Assembly: GCA_018240525.1 (NCBI GenBank)
Contig: JAFEFN010000003.1
Location: 62,001-126,000, forward strand
DNA from: Pseudomonadota bacterium
GTDB lineage: Bacteria > Pseudomonadota > Gammaproteobacteria > Steroidobacterales > Steroidobacteraceae
DNA: 64,000 nucleotides
Reading direction: 5' to 3'
In this document: positions 51,199-59,321 of the stretch, piece by piece
How positions within the stretch are numbered: the first letter of the stretch is position 1
How the letters are laid out: the number at the start of each line of letters is the position of its first letter
Position numbers and translations under genes: made by a program
Notes under the pieces: generated by a model
Told to the model about the DNA's origin: nothing
What the model saw: only the letters and a program-made list of their open reading frames with translations
Databases searched by the model: none

Positions 51199-51921
51199 AT
51201 GGAAAAACTGCTGTATGCATTCTGGCGCGGCCCGGAGAGCGCCGACAACCTGCGGCAGCGCTTCCTGCGCGAGGTCGGCCCGGCGCTGTCCGCGCTCGGG
51301 GCCGAGCGCGTGCAGCTCAATGTCGCCGACTTCGCCGACCTGAGTGGCGCCCTGGTCAACTTCACGCTGCACAATACCAAGCCGGTGCCCGACGGCATCG
51401 TGTCCTTCTGGCTGACGAGCGCCTTTCGCCGTGAGCCGGCGGAGCAGCTCCTGGCCCGCACCTTCGCGCGCATCGCCGGCTACGAGGTCGCCGAGTCCAC
51501 GATCCTGCCCAACGTACGCCACCCCCCGCGCAGCGGCGAGCGGACCTACGGATTCAGCCAGGTCACCTTCCTGCAGGTCCCGCCGCGCCTGACCTACGAG
51601 GCGTGGCGCAAGGTCTGGTTCAACGAGCATACGCCGGTGGGCATTGCCACCCAGGCCAACTTCTTGTACGTGCACAACGTGGTGGTGATGCCCCTCAGCG
51701 ATGATGCCCCGCCCTTCCGCGGCATCGTCGAAGAGTGCTTCCCTCCGGAGGCGCTGCGCGATTCGCAGTCCTTCTACGACGCCGTGGGCGATGAGCCGCG
51801 TCACCAGCGTCACCAGCAGCTCATGATGGACAGCTGCGCCAAGTTCATCGACTTCGACCGCATCGATGTCATCGCCACCAGCGAGTACCGCCTCTACAAC
51901 GCCAAGGACCCCGCGCTGTAA
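51199..51921 (+). CDS. EthD-domain-like protein
   Basis: A 240-residue protein of dimeric alpha/beta-barrel (EthD-like) type with two repeats: MEKLLYAFWRGPESADNLRQRFLREVGPALSAL at the start and YEAWRKVWFNEHTPVGIATQANFLYVHNVVV in the second half. EthD proteins accompany P450 and oxidation systems but their biochemical role is poorly known. Start is ATG at 51199, with an in-frame upstream extension that is not protein-like. It converges on the SDR at 51946. Confidence 0.75.
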   Translation: MEKLLYAFWRGPESADNLRQRFLREVGPALSALGAERVQLNVADFADLSGALVNFTLHNTKPVPDGIVSFWLTSAFRREPAEQLLARTFARIAGYEVAESTILPNVRHPPRSGERTYGFSQVTFLQVPPRLTYEAWRKVWFNEHTPVGIATQANFLYVHNVVVMPLSDDAPPFRGIVEECFPPEALRDSQSFYDAVGDEPRHQRHQQLMMDSCAKFIDFDRIDVIATSEYRLYNAKDPAL

Positions 51922-51945
51922 GGCGCGCGCGGGCATCCGCCGCGG

Positions 51946-52704
51946 CTAGCCGAAGTAGGCCTGGCCGCCGTCCAGGGGCAGCGTCGCACCGGTCAGGTAG
52001 TCCATCTCCGGGCTCACCAGTGCGACGACGGCGCGGCCGATGTCGGCCTCGCAGTCGCCCACCCGCTTCAGGGCCACCGTCTGGAAGAACGTCTTCGCCT
52101 CCGGGTCGTGCTTGATCCAGTTCGCCAATGCCGGCGATGCGGCCAATGGGGCGATGTTGTTGACGCGGATGTTGTCCACGCCCCACTCGCCCGCCGCGGC
52201 GCGCGTCAGCGCCCGCACGCCCTGCTTGGCGACCGCATAGGCGCCGTAGTTCGAGGAATCCCAGCGCACGGCGGCAGAGGTGATGAGATTGACGATGTTG
52301 CCGCCGCCCCTCGCCTTCAGGTGCGGGTGGCAGGCGCGCATGAAGCGGAACGAGGCCAGCGGGCCGGCGTGGATGCCGCGCATGAAGGCATCGTCATCGA
52401 GCGACAGCAGCGGGCCGAACGCGCCGTCGTAGGCGTTGTTCACCAGGATGTCGATGCCACCGAGCGCCTCGACGGTGCGCGCCACCGTGCGCAGGATGTC
52501 CTCCGCCTTGAACACGTCGCAGGTGATGGCGATGCCCTTGCCGCCGCGCTCCTTCACGATCCTGAGCGTCTCGGCGATCTTGGACTCCGTGCGGCCGGTG
52601 ACCGCCACCGTGGCGCCCGCGGCGGCGAGTGCCAGCGCGATGCCCTGGCCCACGCCCTGCCCGGCCCCGGTGACCAGCGCGATCTTTCCTGACAGCTTGG
52701 TCAT
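51946..52704 (-). CDS. short-chain dehydrogenase/reductase
   Basis: A 252-residue SDR: IALVTGAGQGVGQGIALALAAAGATVAVTGRTESKI (NADP-like Arg), ITCDVFKAEDI, NNAYDGAFGPLL, catalytic ITSAAVRWDSSNYGAYAVAKQGVRALTRAAAGEWG, MDYLTGATLPLDGGQAYFG. The start overlaps the upstream NTF2-like gene stop by one base (TGATG), so translation is coupled. Substrate unknown. Confidence 0.9.
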   Translation of the reverse strand: MTKLSGKIALVTGAGQGVGQGIALALAAAGATVAVTGRTESKIAETLRIVKERGGKGIAITCDVFKAEDILRTVARTVEALGGIDILVNNAYDGAFGPLLSLDDDAFMRGIHAGPLASFRFMRACHPHLKARGGGNIVNLITSAAVRWDSSNYGAYAVAKQGVRALTRAAAGEWGVDNIRVNNIAPLAASPALANWIKHDPEAKTFFQTVALKRVGDCEADIGRAVVALVSPEMDYLTGATLPLDGGQAYFG

Positions 52705-53198
52705 CAGCGCGTCCCCGTGGCAGCCGGCGGCGGCACCCGCGCCAGCCAGTGCGCGGTGAGGTTCGGCGGCTCGGTGAAGGTCTCCACCTGCTCGTAGACG
52801 CGGTCGTAGACGGACTCGGCGATGCGCCACAGGCCGCCGACCTTGACGTACTTGTCCCGGTACAGCGCGCTGCCGGTGGTTTTCACCTTCTCCTTGAGGT
52901 TGATGAAGATGTCGGTCAGGTACCAGATGCCCGTGGCCGTGGTGTCGGTGAGGACATCGATCTCGGGATGGTGCCCGGTGTGGCAGCCGACACCGTTGGA
53001 GTTGAAGGAGGCCGCGATGGCGGCCAGGATCGGCTCGCGCCCGGTCATCTGCCAGCGGTAGGTGCCGCCGCGGTAGTCGACCCGCATGTCCTCGGTGAGC
53101 GAGTCGCGCAGGCTGGCGATGTCGCCGGTGTCGATGCAGCGCCAGTACTTGTACTTCAGACGCTTGATGAGCTCGATATCTTCCAGGCGTAGAGACAT
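52704..53198 (-). CDS. NTF2-like (SnoaL-type) protein
   Basis: A 164-residue cone-fold protein: MSLRLEDIELIKRLKYKYWRCIDTGDIASLRDSLTEDMRVDYRGGTYRWQMTG, HTGHHPEIDVLTDTTATGIWYLTDIFINLKEK, GSALYRDKYVKVGGLWRIAESVYDRVYEQV. This is the fold of ketosteroid isomerase and bile-acid 7-alpha-dehydratase (BaiE), so a double-bond shift or dehydration on a ring system is likely. GAGGGGG precedes the ATG at 53198. It is divergent from the KstD-like flavoprotein. Confidence 0.82.
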   Translation of the reverse strand: MSLRLEDIELIKRLKYKYWRCIDTGDIASLRDSLTEDMRVDYRGGTYRWQMTGREPILAAIAASFNSNGVGCHTGHHPEIDVLTDTTATGIWYLTDIFINLKEKVKTTGSALYRDKYVKVGGLWRIAESVYDRVYEQVETFTEPPNLTAHWLARVPPPAATGTR

Positions 53199-53272
53199 GA
53201 CAACCCCCTCGTAAGACCGGCCGGGCGCGCAGCGCCCCATGCTACAGGCTGCATCCGCCGCCGAATCTACCT

Positions 53273-53288
53273 TATCCTTCAACGGATA
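53273..53288. promoter_or_regulatory. short inverted repeat in NTF2/KstD-like divergent promoter
   Basis: TATCC-ttcaac-GGATA is a perfect 5-bp inverted repeat in the 114-bp gap between the divergent NTF2-like and KstD-like genes, 25 bases before the GTG start. Short arms make chance possible. Confidence 0.35.
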
Positions 53289-53312
53289 CATCGCCGAAAC
53301 AGAGTACCTGCC

Positions 53313-54797
53313 GTGACCGAACCGCTCCGCTATTCGCAAAGCCGCCCGGCAGCTCTCACCCAGGTCCCGCGCTGGGACTACGAGGCCGACATCATCGTGC
53401 TCGGCTTCGGGGCCGCCGGCGCCTGCACGGCGCTCGAGGCGGCGCGCGCCGGCGCCAGGGTCCTGCTGGTGGAGAGCGCCGCAGGCAGCGGCGGCACCTC
53501 CGCACTTTCCGGCGGCGAGATCTACCTGGGCGGGGGCGGCGGCACGCCGATCCAGCGCGCGGCCGGCTTCGAGGACGCGACCGAGGACCTGTACCGCTAC
53601 CTGCTCATGGTGGGCGGACCCAATGCGGATGCCGCCAAGGCGCGCCGCTACGCCGACGGCTCGCTCGCACACTTCGAGTGGCTCAGCGCCCAGGGCATCG
53701 AGTACAAGAATTCCTACATCGCCGAGCGCTGCATCGAGCCCTCCACGGACGACTGCCTGATCTGGTCGGGCAGCGAGGAGGCCTGGCCCTTCGTGGCGCA
53801 GGCCAAGCCCGCCCCGCGCGGCCACTGCCCCAAGTTCCTCGGCATGGGCGGGGGCCGTTACGTCATGGACGTGCTCACGCGGCGGGTAGTCGAGGCCGGC
53901 GTGCAGGTCCTCTACAACGCGCGGGCGCTCGCGCTGGTCACGGATGGGGCACGCGACGTGCACGGGCTGGTGTTGCGCAGCGAGGGTGCCGAGCGCTTCG
54001 CCCGCGCCCGCCGCGCCGTGGTGCTCTGCGCCGGCGGCTTCGTCATGAACCGCGACATGGTGCGGCAGCACGCCCCGTTCCTGCTGCGCTCGCAGTTCCC
54101 GCTCGGGACCGTGGATGACGGCTCCGGCATCCTCCTCGGCGCCAGCGCCGGCGGGGCGATGATGAACATGAGCGAGGGCTTCGTCACGATTCCGTGGTAC
54201 CCGCCGGGCTCCATGGTCAAGGGCATCTTCGTCAACGACCGCGGCCAGCGCTTCATCAACGAGGACTGCTATCACGGCCGTGTCTCGAACTACATCCTGC
54301 GCCAGGGCGGGGACCGCATCTGGCTGCTCCAGGACCATGCCACCTTCGCCATGGGCGAAATGCAGACCCTGGCCAAGATGGAGATCGGCGCCGCCGGCGA
54401 GACCTGGGAAGAAGTCGAGCGCGAGCTGCAGCTGCCCGAGGATTCACTGGCCGCCACCGTTCGGCTGTACAACCACTATGCGGCGCAGGGCACCGACCCG
54501 CTGTTCCACAAGGCGGCAAAGTGGCTCAAGCCGCTGAACGAGCCCCCGTACGTCGCGATCGACTGCCGCATCGATCACTGCTTCTACGCCTCCTTCACGC
54601 TCGGCGGCCTGGACAGCCTGCCGACCGGCGAGGTCGTCGATGCCGACCGCCAGCCCATCGGTGGCCTGTTTGCCGCCGGGCGCACCACCTGCGGGCTGCC
54701 GCGCTGGGGCGAGGGTTACAGCTCCGGCCTGTCGCTGGCCGATGCCACCTTCTTCGGACGCGAGGCCGGGCGGCGCGCGGCGACGAGTTCGCGCTGA
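53313..54797 (+). CDS. FAD-dependent dehydrogenase, KstD-like (3-ketosteroid dehydrogenase family)
   Basis: A 494-residue flavoprotein of the fumarate-reductase/KstD group: FAD site IIVLGFGAAGACTALEAARAGARVLLVE, SGGTSALSGGEIYLGGGGGTPIQ, GMGGGRYVMDVLTRRV, and the C-terminal GLFAAGRTTCGLPRWGEGYSSGLSLADATFFGREAGRRAA. It would introduce or remove a C=C next to a ring ketone (delta-1 or delta-4 position). Catalytic Tyr residues cannot be assigned without alignment. GTG start at 53313. Confidence 0.85.
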   Translation: MTEPLRYSQSRPAALTQVPRWDYEADIIVLGFGAAGACTALEAARAGARVLLVESAAGSGGTSALSGGEIYLGGGGGTPIQRAAGFEDATEDLYRYLLMVGGPNADAAKARRYADGSLAHFEWLSAQGIEYKNSYIAERCIEPSTDDCLIWSGSEEAWPFVAQAKPAPRGHCPKFLGMGGGRYVMDVLTRRVVEAGVQVLYNARALALVTDGARDVHGLVLRSEGAERFARARRAVVLCAGGFVMNRDMVRQHAPFLLRSQFPLGTVDDGSGILLGASAGGAMMNMSEGFVTIPWYPPGSMVKGIFVNDRGQRFINEDCYHGRVSNYILRQGGDRIWLLQDHATFAMGEMQTLAKMEIGAAGETWEEVERELQLPEDSLAATVRLYNHYAAQGTDPLFHKAAKWLKPLNEPPYVAIDCRIDHCFYASFTLGGLDSLPTGEVVDADRQPIGGLFAAGRTTCGLPRWGEGYSSGLSLADATFFGREAGRRAATSSR

Positions 54798-54798
54798 C

Positions 54799-56160
54799 CT
54801 AGCGACGCGCGCGCTCCAGGTCCGGAATTTCCGCCAGCACCCGGGCGGTATCGGCACCGAGGATCGGTGCCCGGCCGCGGATCTGCCGGGCGCGCGGGGA
54901 CGACACGTCCGCTCCGCGCACCTGCGCGTGCCAGCGTTGCGCCCGCTCGCGGGCGGCCTGCGCCCCCGGCAACCCGGCGCAGCGCACCGCGTGCGCAGCC
55001 ACCGCCGTGAGAGCGAGCGAATACAGCCGCCCACCGCCCTGGCTGAACCCCACCCAGGCAGCCAGCGCGGCGTGCAGTCCCGCCAAGGGGTCGGCGACGG
55101 CATCGGCGCAGAACATCGCGCGGCCGCTCGCCTCCCACAGCACCTGCGACAGTCCGCCGGCCACTCCCGCATCATCCCCGTAGGCGATCCAGTTGGCGCC
55201 CGGTTCATCGCGGCCGTGGCCGGTGATGCTGACCCAGGTTGCGCGCGGATTGCGCGCCAGCACTTCCTCGGCATGGATACCCAGCTGCCGCAGGGCGCGC
55301 GGACGCGATGCCTCGACGATGATGTCCGCGCAGCCGAGCAGGCGCCGCAGGGTTGCGCGTCCGTCGGGTGCCCGCAGGTCCAGCGCGACGCTCGCCTTGC
55401 CCTCGTTCAGCAGGTCGAAGAAGCCATCCCCGGCGCCGCGCGCACCGTCCGGCCGGCTCGTGCTCTCGACCTTGATCACCCGCGCGCCCATGCGTTGCAG
55501 CAGGTGAGTACACAAAGGACCCGCCCACAGCGCCGACAAATCGACGACCAGTGGTGCGCTGCCGGGGGCGGGGGCGGGCCGTGGCCCGCCAGGGGTGCGA
55601 AACGCCTCGCGGCACCAGGGCGCCGCGCAGGTCTGCGGCTGCAGCGCCGCCAGGGCAAGGCCGAGCAGGCGCCCGCGGTCGATGAGCGCCTGCACCGGGC
55701 GGGACGTGAGCGCCGCGGCCAGTGCGTCCCATCTCGACTGGATCTGCATTTCCAGCCATGCCGGGAGCAGTTCCCAGTCATCCGGGCGGGCGAGGTTCAC
55801 GGCCAGCCAGCCATCGGCTGCCGGCAGCAGGCGGCAGCCGCCACCGGGGGAAACCGTGCCGGCGCGCGTGTGGCCGGCCAGCGCCGCACGCTCCCCGAGC
55901 AGCGCCGCACCATCGATCTCCCCGATGCGGCTGCCGGGGCACAGCACCTGCAGCGCCGCCACGATCCCATCGACGAATGAGGCCAGCGGGACGGGCGACA
56001 TCTGCGCCGCCTCCCCGGGGTAGCCGGTGAGCGACATGGCGCCGCACTGCGCCCAGCGCAGCGCCGGGTGGACCTGGGGGCGCGCGGGCAGCAGCGCTGG
56101 CAGGCCGAGGTGTGCCAGCAGCCCGTTGGCGTAGTCGGTCGCGTACGACGGCTCGGCCAT
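54799..56160 (-). CDS. CaiB/BaiF-type CoA-transferase with unusual domain order
   Basis: A 453-residue family III CoA-transferase. The recognisable N-terminal core of the family appears only from about residue 205 (PLVVDLSALWAGPLCTHLLQRMGARVIKVES, WVSITGHG, FCADAVADPLAGLHAALAAWVG with the catalytic-type Asp). Residues 1-200 carry a segment usual in the other part of the fold (TVSPGGGCRLLPAADGWLAVNLARPDDWELLPAW). It would move CoA onto a substrate acid. Start ATG at 56160, two bases after the hydrolase stop. Confidence 0.82.
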   Translation of the reverse strand: MAEPSYATDYANGLLAHLGLPALLPARPQVHPALRWAQCGAMSLTGYPGEAAQMSPVPLASFVDGIVAALQVLCPGSRIGEIDGAALLGERAALAGHTRAGTVSPGGGCRLLPAADGWLAVNLARPDDWELLPAWLEMQIQSRWDALAAALTSRPVQALIDRGRLLGLALAALQPQTCAAPWCREAFRTPGGPRPAPAPGSAPLVVDLSALWAGPLCTHLLQRMGARVIKVESTSRPDGARGAGDGFFDLLNEGKASVALDLRAPDGRATLRRLLGCADIIVEASRPRALRQLGIHAEEVLARNPRATWVSITGHGRDEPGANWIAYGDDAGVAGGLSQVLWEASGRAMFCADAVADPLAGLHAALAAWVGFSQGGGRLYSLALTAVAAHAVRCAGLPGAQAARERAQRWHAQVRGADVSSPRARQIRGRAPILGADTARVLAEIPDLERARR

Positions 56161-56162
56161 CG

Positions 56163-57170
56163 CTAACGGCTTTGCGTCGCCTCGCACCAGGTGGCAGCGC
56201 GCGCGAACAGCTGGTGACGCGAGTCGAACAGGAAGTGCGCATGCCCGGTCGAGGGCAGCACCAGCAGGGTGATGTCGCTGCTGCCCGGGTAGCTGGCCGG
56301 TACCTCGTGCGGCGGACCCGCCATGTCGCGGTCCCCGAGTGCCAGCAGCAGCGGTACCCTGATCCGGGCGCACTCGGGCAGCACGCTGCCCGGGATCATC
56401 GAGTACAGCCCGGCGGTCAGCAGCAAGGGCGCGCGCACCTTGTTCAGGGCCTCGACCCCGCGCCGGTCGGCGGTGGAGCCGGCAAACAGCTCACGGCCCT
56501 GCTGCGTGCGGGGCACCGCCGGGTAGGGATCCGGGCTGCGCAGCCGCGCCAGCCGCACGAGGTTCTCGAGAGTGCCGGCAGGATCGCCGGCGTAACGCTT
56601 CTCCTCCTCGGACAGTGCGACCACGAGCCCCTTGGTGCCGAAGCCCAAGAGCACCAGCCCCTCGTAGGTCTCGTGATGCGCCTGCTGCACCCCGGTCAGC
56701 ATCGCCCCCATGGAATGGCCGACCCCGATGGCACGCACCGTGCCGAGCGGCCGCCCGGCGAGGCGGCCCTCCGCCAGCTCGGACTGGATGGCCGCGACGG
56801 CCACCGCGTTCGCCCGCGCCAGTACCTGGGGCGTCAGGGCATACCCGTCGGCGGGTCGCGTACTGTCACCGATCCCCAGCGGATCGAGGGTCACGACGAT
56901 GTGCCCGCGCGCGGTCAGCGCGGCTGCGAAGCTGAAATCACCGTCCGCCCGCAGGTCGAAGTAGCCGCGCGACATGGCCCCGCCCGGCAGGCAGTACAGC
57001 GCGGTGGGGACGGCGGGAATCTGCGCCGGCAGGTAGACGCTGGCCGCGACGGCCTGGGGTTGGTCACCCGGGATCAGTTCGCCGACCGGTATGCGCCGCT
57101 CCAGCGGTGCCGCTGCGCTCAAGCGCCTGCTTCCGCTGCCGTCCGCAGAGGCGTCAGTAGCCGCGCGCAC
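56163..57170 (-). CDS. alpha/beta hydrolase
   Basis: A 335-residue alpha/beta hydrolase: YCLPGGAMSRGYFDL (oxyanion side), nucleophile in AIGVGHSMGAMLTG, Asp in LALGDRDMAGPP and His in STGHAHFLFDS. VTLDPLGIGDSTRP is a typical lid-side loop. It could hydrolyse an ester or CoA thioester in the same pathway as the CoA-transferase. Start GTG at 57170, overlapping the TetR stop by 17 bases, so it is in a TetR - hydrolase - CoA-transferase operon. Confidence 0.85.
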   Translation of the reverse strand: MRAATDASADGSGSRRLSAAAPLERRIPVGELIPGDQPQAVAASVYLPAQIPAVPTALYCLPGGAMSRGYFDLRADGDFSFAAALTARGHIVVTLDPLGIGDSTRPADGYALTPQVLARANAVAVAAIQSELAEGRLAGRPLGTVRAIGVGHSMGAMLTGVQQAHHETYEGLVLLGFGTKGLVVALSEEEKRYAGDPAGTLENLVRLARLRSPDPYPAVPRTQQGRELFAGSTADRRGVEALNKVRAPLLLTAGLYSMIPGSVLPECARIRVPLLLALGDRDMAGPPHEVPASYPGSSDITLLVLPSTGHAHFLFDSRHQLFARAATWCEATQSR

Positions 57171-57759
57171 CGAGGCCGCGCAGCAGCACGGCCAGATACT
57201 CGCGGATCGCCGGGATGCCCAAGTCTCCGGGGACGAAGTACATGCGCAGCACCGTCATGCCCATGATGGCATCGACCACCATCTCGACGTTGGTCGAGCG
57301 CGGCAGCTCGCCGCGCTCCATGGCGCGCTCGAGCACCACGCGCACCGGATCGCCGCGGCGGCGCATGAGCGGGTCGAACACCGCGGCGAGTGCCGGGTTG
57401 TGCGCGCGCTCGGCCACCAGCGTCGGCATGATGGCGTTCGAGGGGGGCTTGTGCAGGACGCGCAGGAACTGCCGGTACAGGCCGAGCAGGTCGGACATGA
57501 CGTCGCCGCGGTCGTGCGGGGTGAGCGCCGGCCAGCGGTTGAAGGCCTCGATCACCAGGTGTTCCTTGGTGGGCCAGCGGCGGTAGATCGTGGACTTGCT
57601 GGCGCGGGCGCGGGCGGCGACTTTGCTGACCGTGATGTCCGCATAGCGCTCATCGGCCAGCAGGAACGTCGTGGCCTTGATGATCGCCTCTTCGGACCGC
57701 TTGCTGCGGGGTCGTCCGGGCTTGCGCTTTGACGTGGCGACGGGAAGCGGAGTGCTCAT
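57154..57759 (-). CDS. TetR-family transcriptional regulator
   Basis: A 201-residue TetR regulator: a basic N-terminal arm (SKRKPGRPRSKRSEEA), HTH ATTFLLADERYADITVSKVAARARASKSTIYRRWPTKEHLVIEAF (about 25-70) and a helical ligand domain with LPRSTNVEMVVDAIMGMTVLRMYF. It is divergent from the P450 gene and first of its own operon, so it probably represses both. The ATG at 57759 has AGGGAT at proper distance; an ATG two codons earlier does not. Confidence 0.9.
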   Translation of the reverse strand: MSTPLPVATSKRKPGRPRSKRSEEAIIKATTFLLADERYADITVSKVAARARASKSTIYRRWPTKEHLVIEAFNRWPALTPHDRGDVMSDLLGLYRQFLRVLHKPPSNAIMPTLVAERAHNPALAAVFDPLMRRRGDPVRVVLERAMERGELPRSTNVEMVVDAIMGMTVLRMYFVPGDLGIPAIREYLAVLLRGLGARGY

Positions 57760-57811
57760 GCTCATCCCTAAAAGGCGGCCTTCTGGCCGGGAAACTATCG
57801 CATACCGATCT

Positions 57812-57835
57812 GACCACGGTCCAATAGGTACCGGT
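57812..57835. promoter_or_regulatory. candidate TetR operator upstream of the P450
   Basis: GACC-ac-GGTC (57812-57821) and overlapping palindromes GGTACC (57827-57832) and ACCGGT (57830-57835) lie in the 148-bp gap between the divergent TetR and P450 genes. The GGTACCG core recurs in tandem at 61921-61938. Confidence 0.45.
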
Positions 57836-57907
57836 GGTTCCGTATTCCACCCAATGCGTATACCATCCGTCAAATCCACTCATCCATCGTGTGCGTGAGG
57901 CTCTGCC

Positions 57908-59293
57908 ATGGCTACGGCTGCGTCCGAAGCGATCAAGGAACCGGTCAAGGAACCGCTCAAGGAACCCGTCATGGTGAAGGGCCTGCCCTACCTGGGTAAC
58001 GCCCTGGACATGGCCAAGGACCCGGGCCGCTTCTTCTACGAGTGCTACCGCAAGTACGGACCGGTCTTCAAGATCAAGGTGATGGGCAACACCTACACGG
58101 TGCTGGCCGGGAGCGAGGCCGCCAACTTCATGGGGACGCGCGAGGGACGCGACTCGCTGCGCTCCAAGGAGTTCTGGCAGGGACTGGTCGATGAGTGGGG
58201 CGCCGCGCGCACCCTCACCGGCGAGGATGGCGAGACGCACCAGAAGCTGCGCGCGGTGATGCGCCACGGCTATTCCAAGGAGTCGGTCAAGGGCCGTTAC
58301 AACGAGCTGGTCGAGATCACCGACAAGGTGATCGCGCGCGACTGGCCGGTCGGCCAGCTGGCCCCGGTGGTGCAGAACATGCAGTACATCGTCACCGAGC
58401 AGCTCGGCGCGATGCTCACCGGCACCTCCCCGCGCGAGTACGTGAAAGACATCCGCACCACGATCCTCTACATCCTGAACATCCTGGTGACGCGCCAGCG
58501 TCCGAAGTGGATGCTGAAGGACCCGCGCTACAAGTACGCCAAGAACCGCGTCTCCGAGCTGGGCCGGCGCATGATCGCCGAGTACGAGGCCGGCAAGGCG
58601 GACCGCGACCCGGCGCGCCGCAACCTCGTGGACGACGTCATGGAGGCGCACGCGCGCGATCCGGACCTGATCCCGCGCAGCGACCTCATCCTGAGCCTCA
58701 CCGGGCCGTTCGTGGCCGGCCTGGACACGGTGGCGAACACCGTCTCCGGCTTCGTGTACGCGGTGCTGAAGGACCCCGAGGTGCTCAAGCGCGTGCAGGC
58801 CGATGCCGACGCGCTCTACTCCAAGGGCAGCATCGACGAGGCCGACCTGCGCACCATCCCGAACATCGATGGCGCGATCATGGAGGCCATGCGCGTCTAC
58901 ACCATTGCGGTCGCGCAGATGCGCACCGCAACCCGCGATTTCGCCTTCCTCGGCCATCAGATCCGCGCCGGCGAGCTGCTGTACGTGGCCACCGCCGTGC
59001 CGCACTACATGGAAGAGTACTTCCCGAACCCGGAGAAGTTCGACATCGACCGCTACGCCAAGCCGCGTGCCGAGCACCTCAAGCCCGGCGTGTACTCCCC
59101 GTACGGACGCGGCACGCACACCTGTCTCGGCAAGACCCTGGCCGAGGTGCAGATGGCGCTCACGCTGTCACGCCTCTTCTACAAGCTGGACATGGAGCTC
59201 GAGTCGCCCGACTACGTCCTCGAGACCAAGGTGCTGCCCACCCCGGGGCCGAGCATGAAGTTCAAGATCCGCGTCAAGGGCATCCGCCACTGA
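57908..59293 (+). CDS. cytochrome P450
   Basis: A 461-residue soluble P450. I-helix AGLDTVANTVSG (acid-alcohol-like DT), ExxR in EAMRVY, and the heme loop SPYGRGTHTCLG with the axial Cys at 406. The usual Phe of FxxGxxxCxG is Tyr. The N-terminus has a three-fold KEP(V/L) repeat (IKEPVKEPLKEPV), not a membrane anchor. The layout is closer to CYP51/CYP7-type sterol enzymes than to CYP125, so hydroxylation of a sterol or terpenoid is plausible. ATG at 57908. Confidence 0.92.
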   Translation: MATAASEAIKEPVKEPLKEPVMVKGLPYLGNALDMAKDPGRFFYECYRKYGPVFKIKVMGNTYTVLAGSEAANFMGTREGRDSLRSKEFWQGLVDEWGAARTLTGEDGETHQKLRAVMRHGYSKESVKGRYNELVEITDKVIARDWPVGQLAPVVQNMQYIVTEQLGAMLTGTSPREYVKDIRTTILYILNILVTRQRPKWMLKDPRYKYAKNRVSELGRRMIAEYEAGKADRDPARRNLVDDVMEAHARDPDLIPRSDLILSLTGPFVAGLDTVANTVSGFVYAVLKDPEVLKRVQADADALYSKGSIDEADLRTIPNIDGAIMEAMRVYTIAVAQMRTATRDFAFLGHQIRAGELLYVATAVPHYMEEYFPNPEKFDIDRYAKPRAEHLKPGVYSPYGRGTHTCLGKTLAEVQMALTLSRLFYKLDMELESPDYVLETKVLPTPGPSMKFKIRVKGIRH

Positions 59294-59301
59294 GGACCCG
59301 T

Positions 59302-59320
59302 GGCGGCGCCCCCGGCCGCC
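59302..59320. terminator. GC hairpin between convergent P450 and aldehyde dehydrogenase
   Basis: GGCGGC (59302-59307) and GCCGCC (59315-59320) with a 7-base loop fill most of the 28-bp gap between the two convergent stops. There is no T-tract; a bidirectional stall site is possible. Confidence 0.35.
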
Positions 59321-59321
59321 G

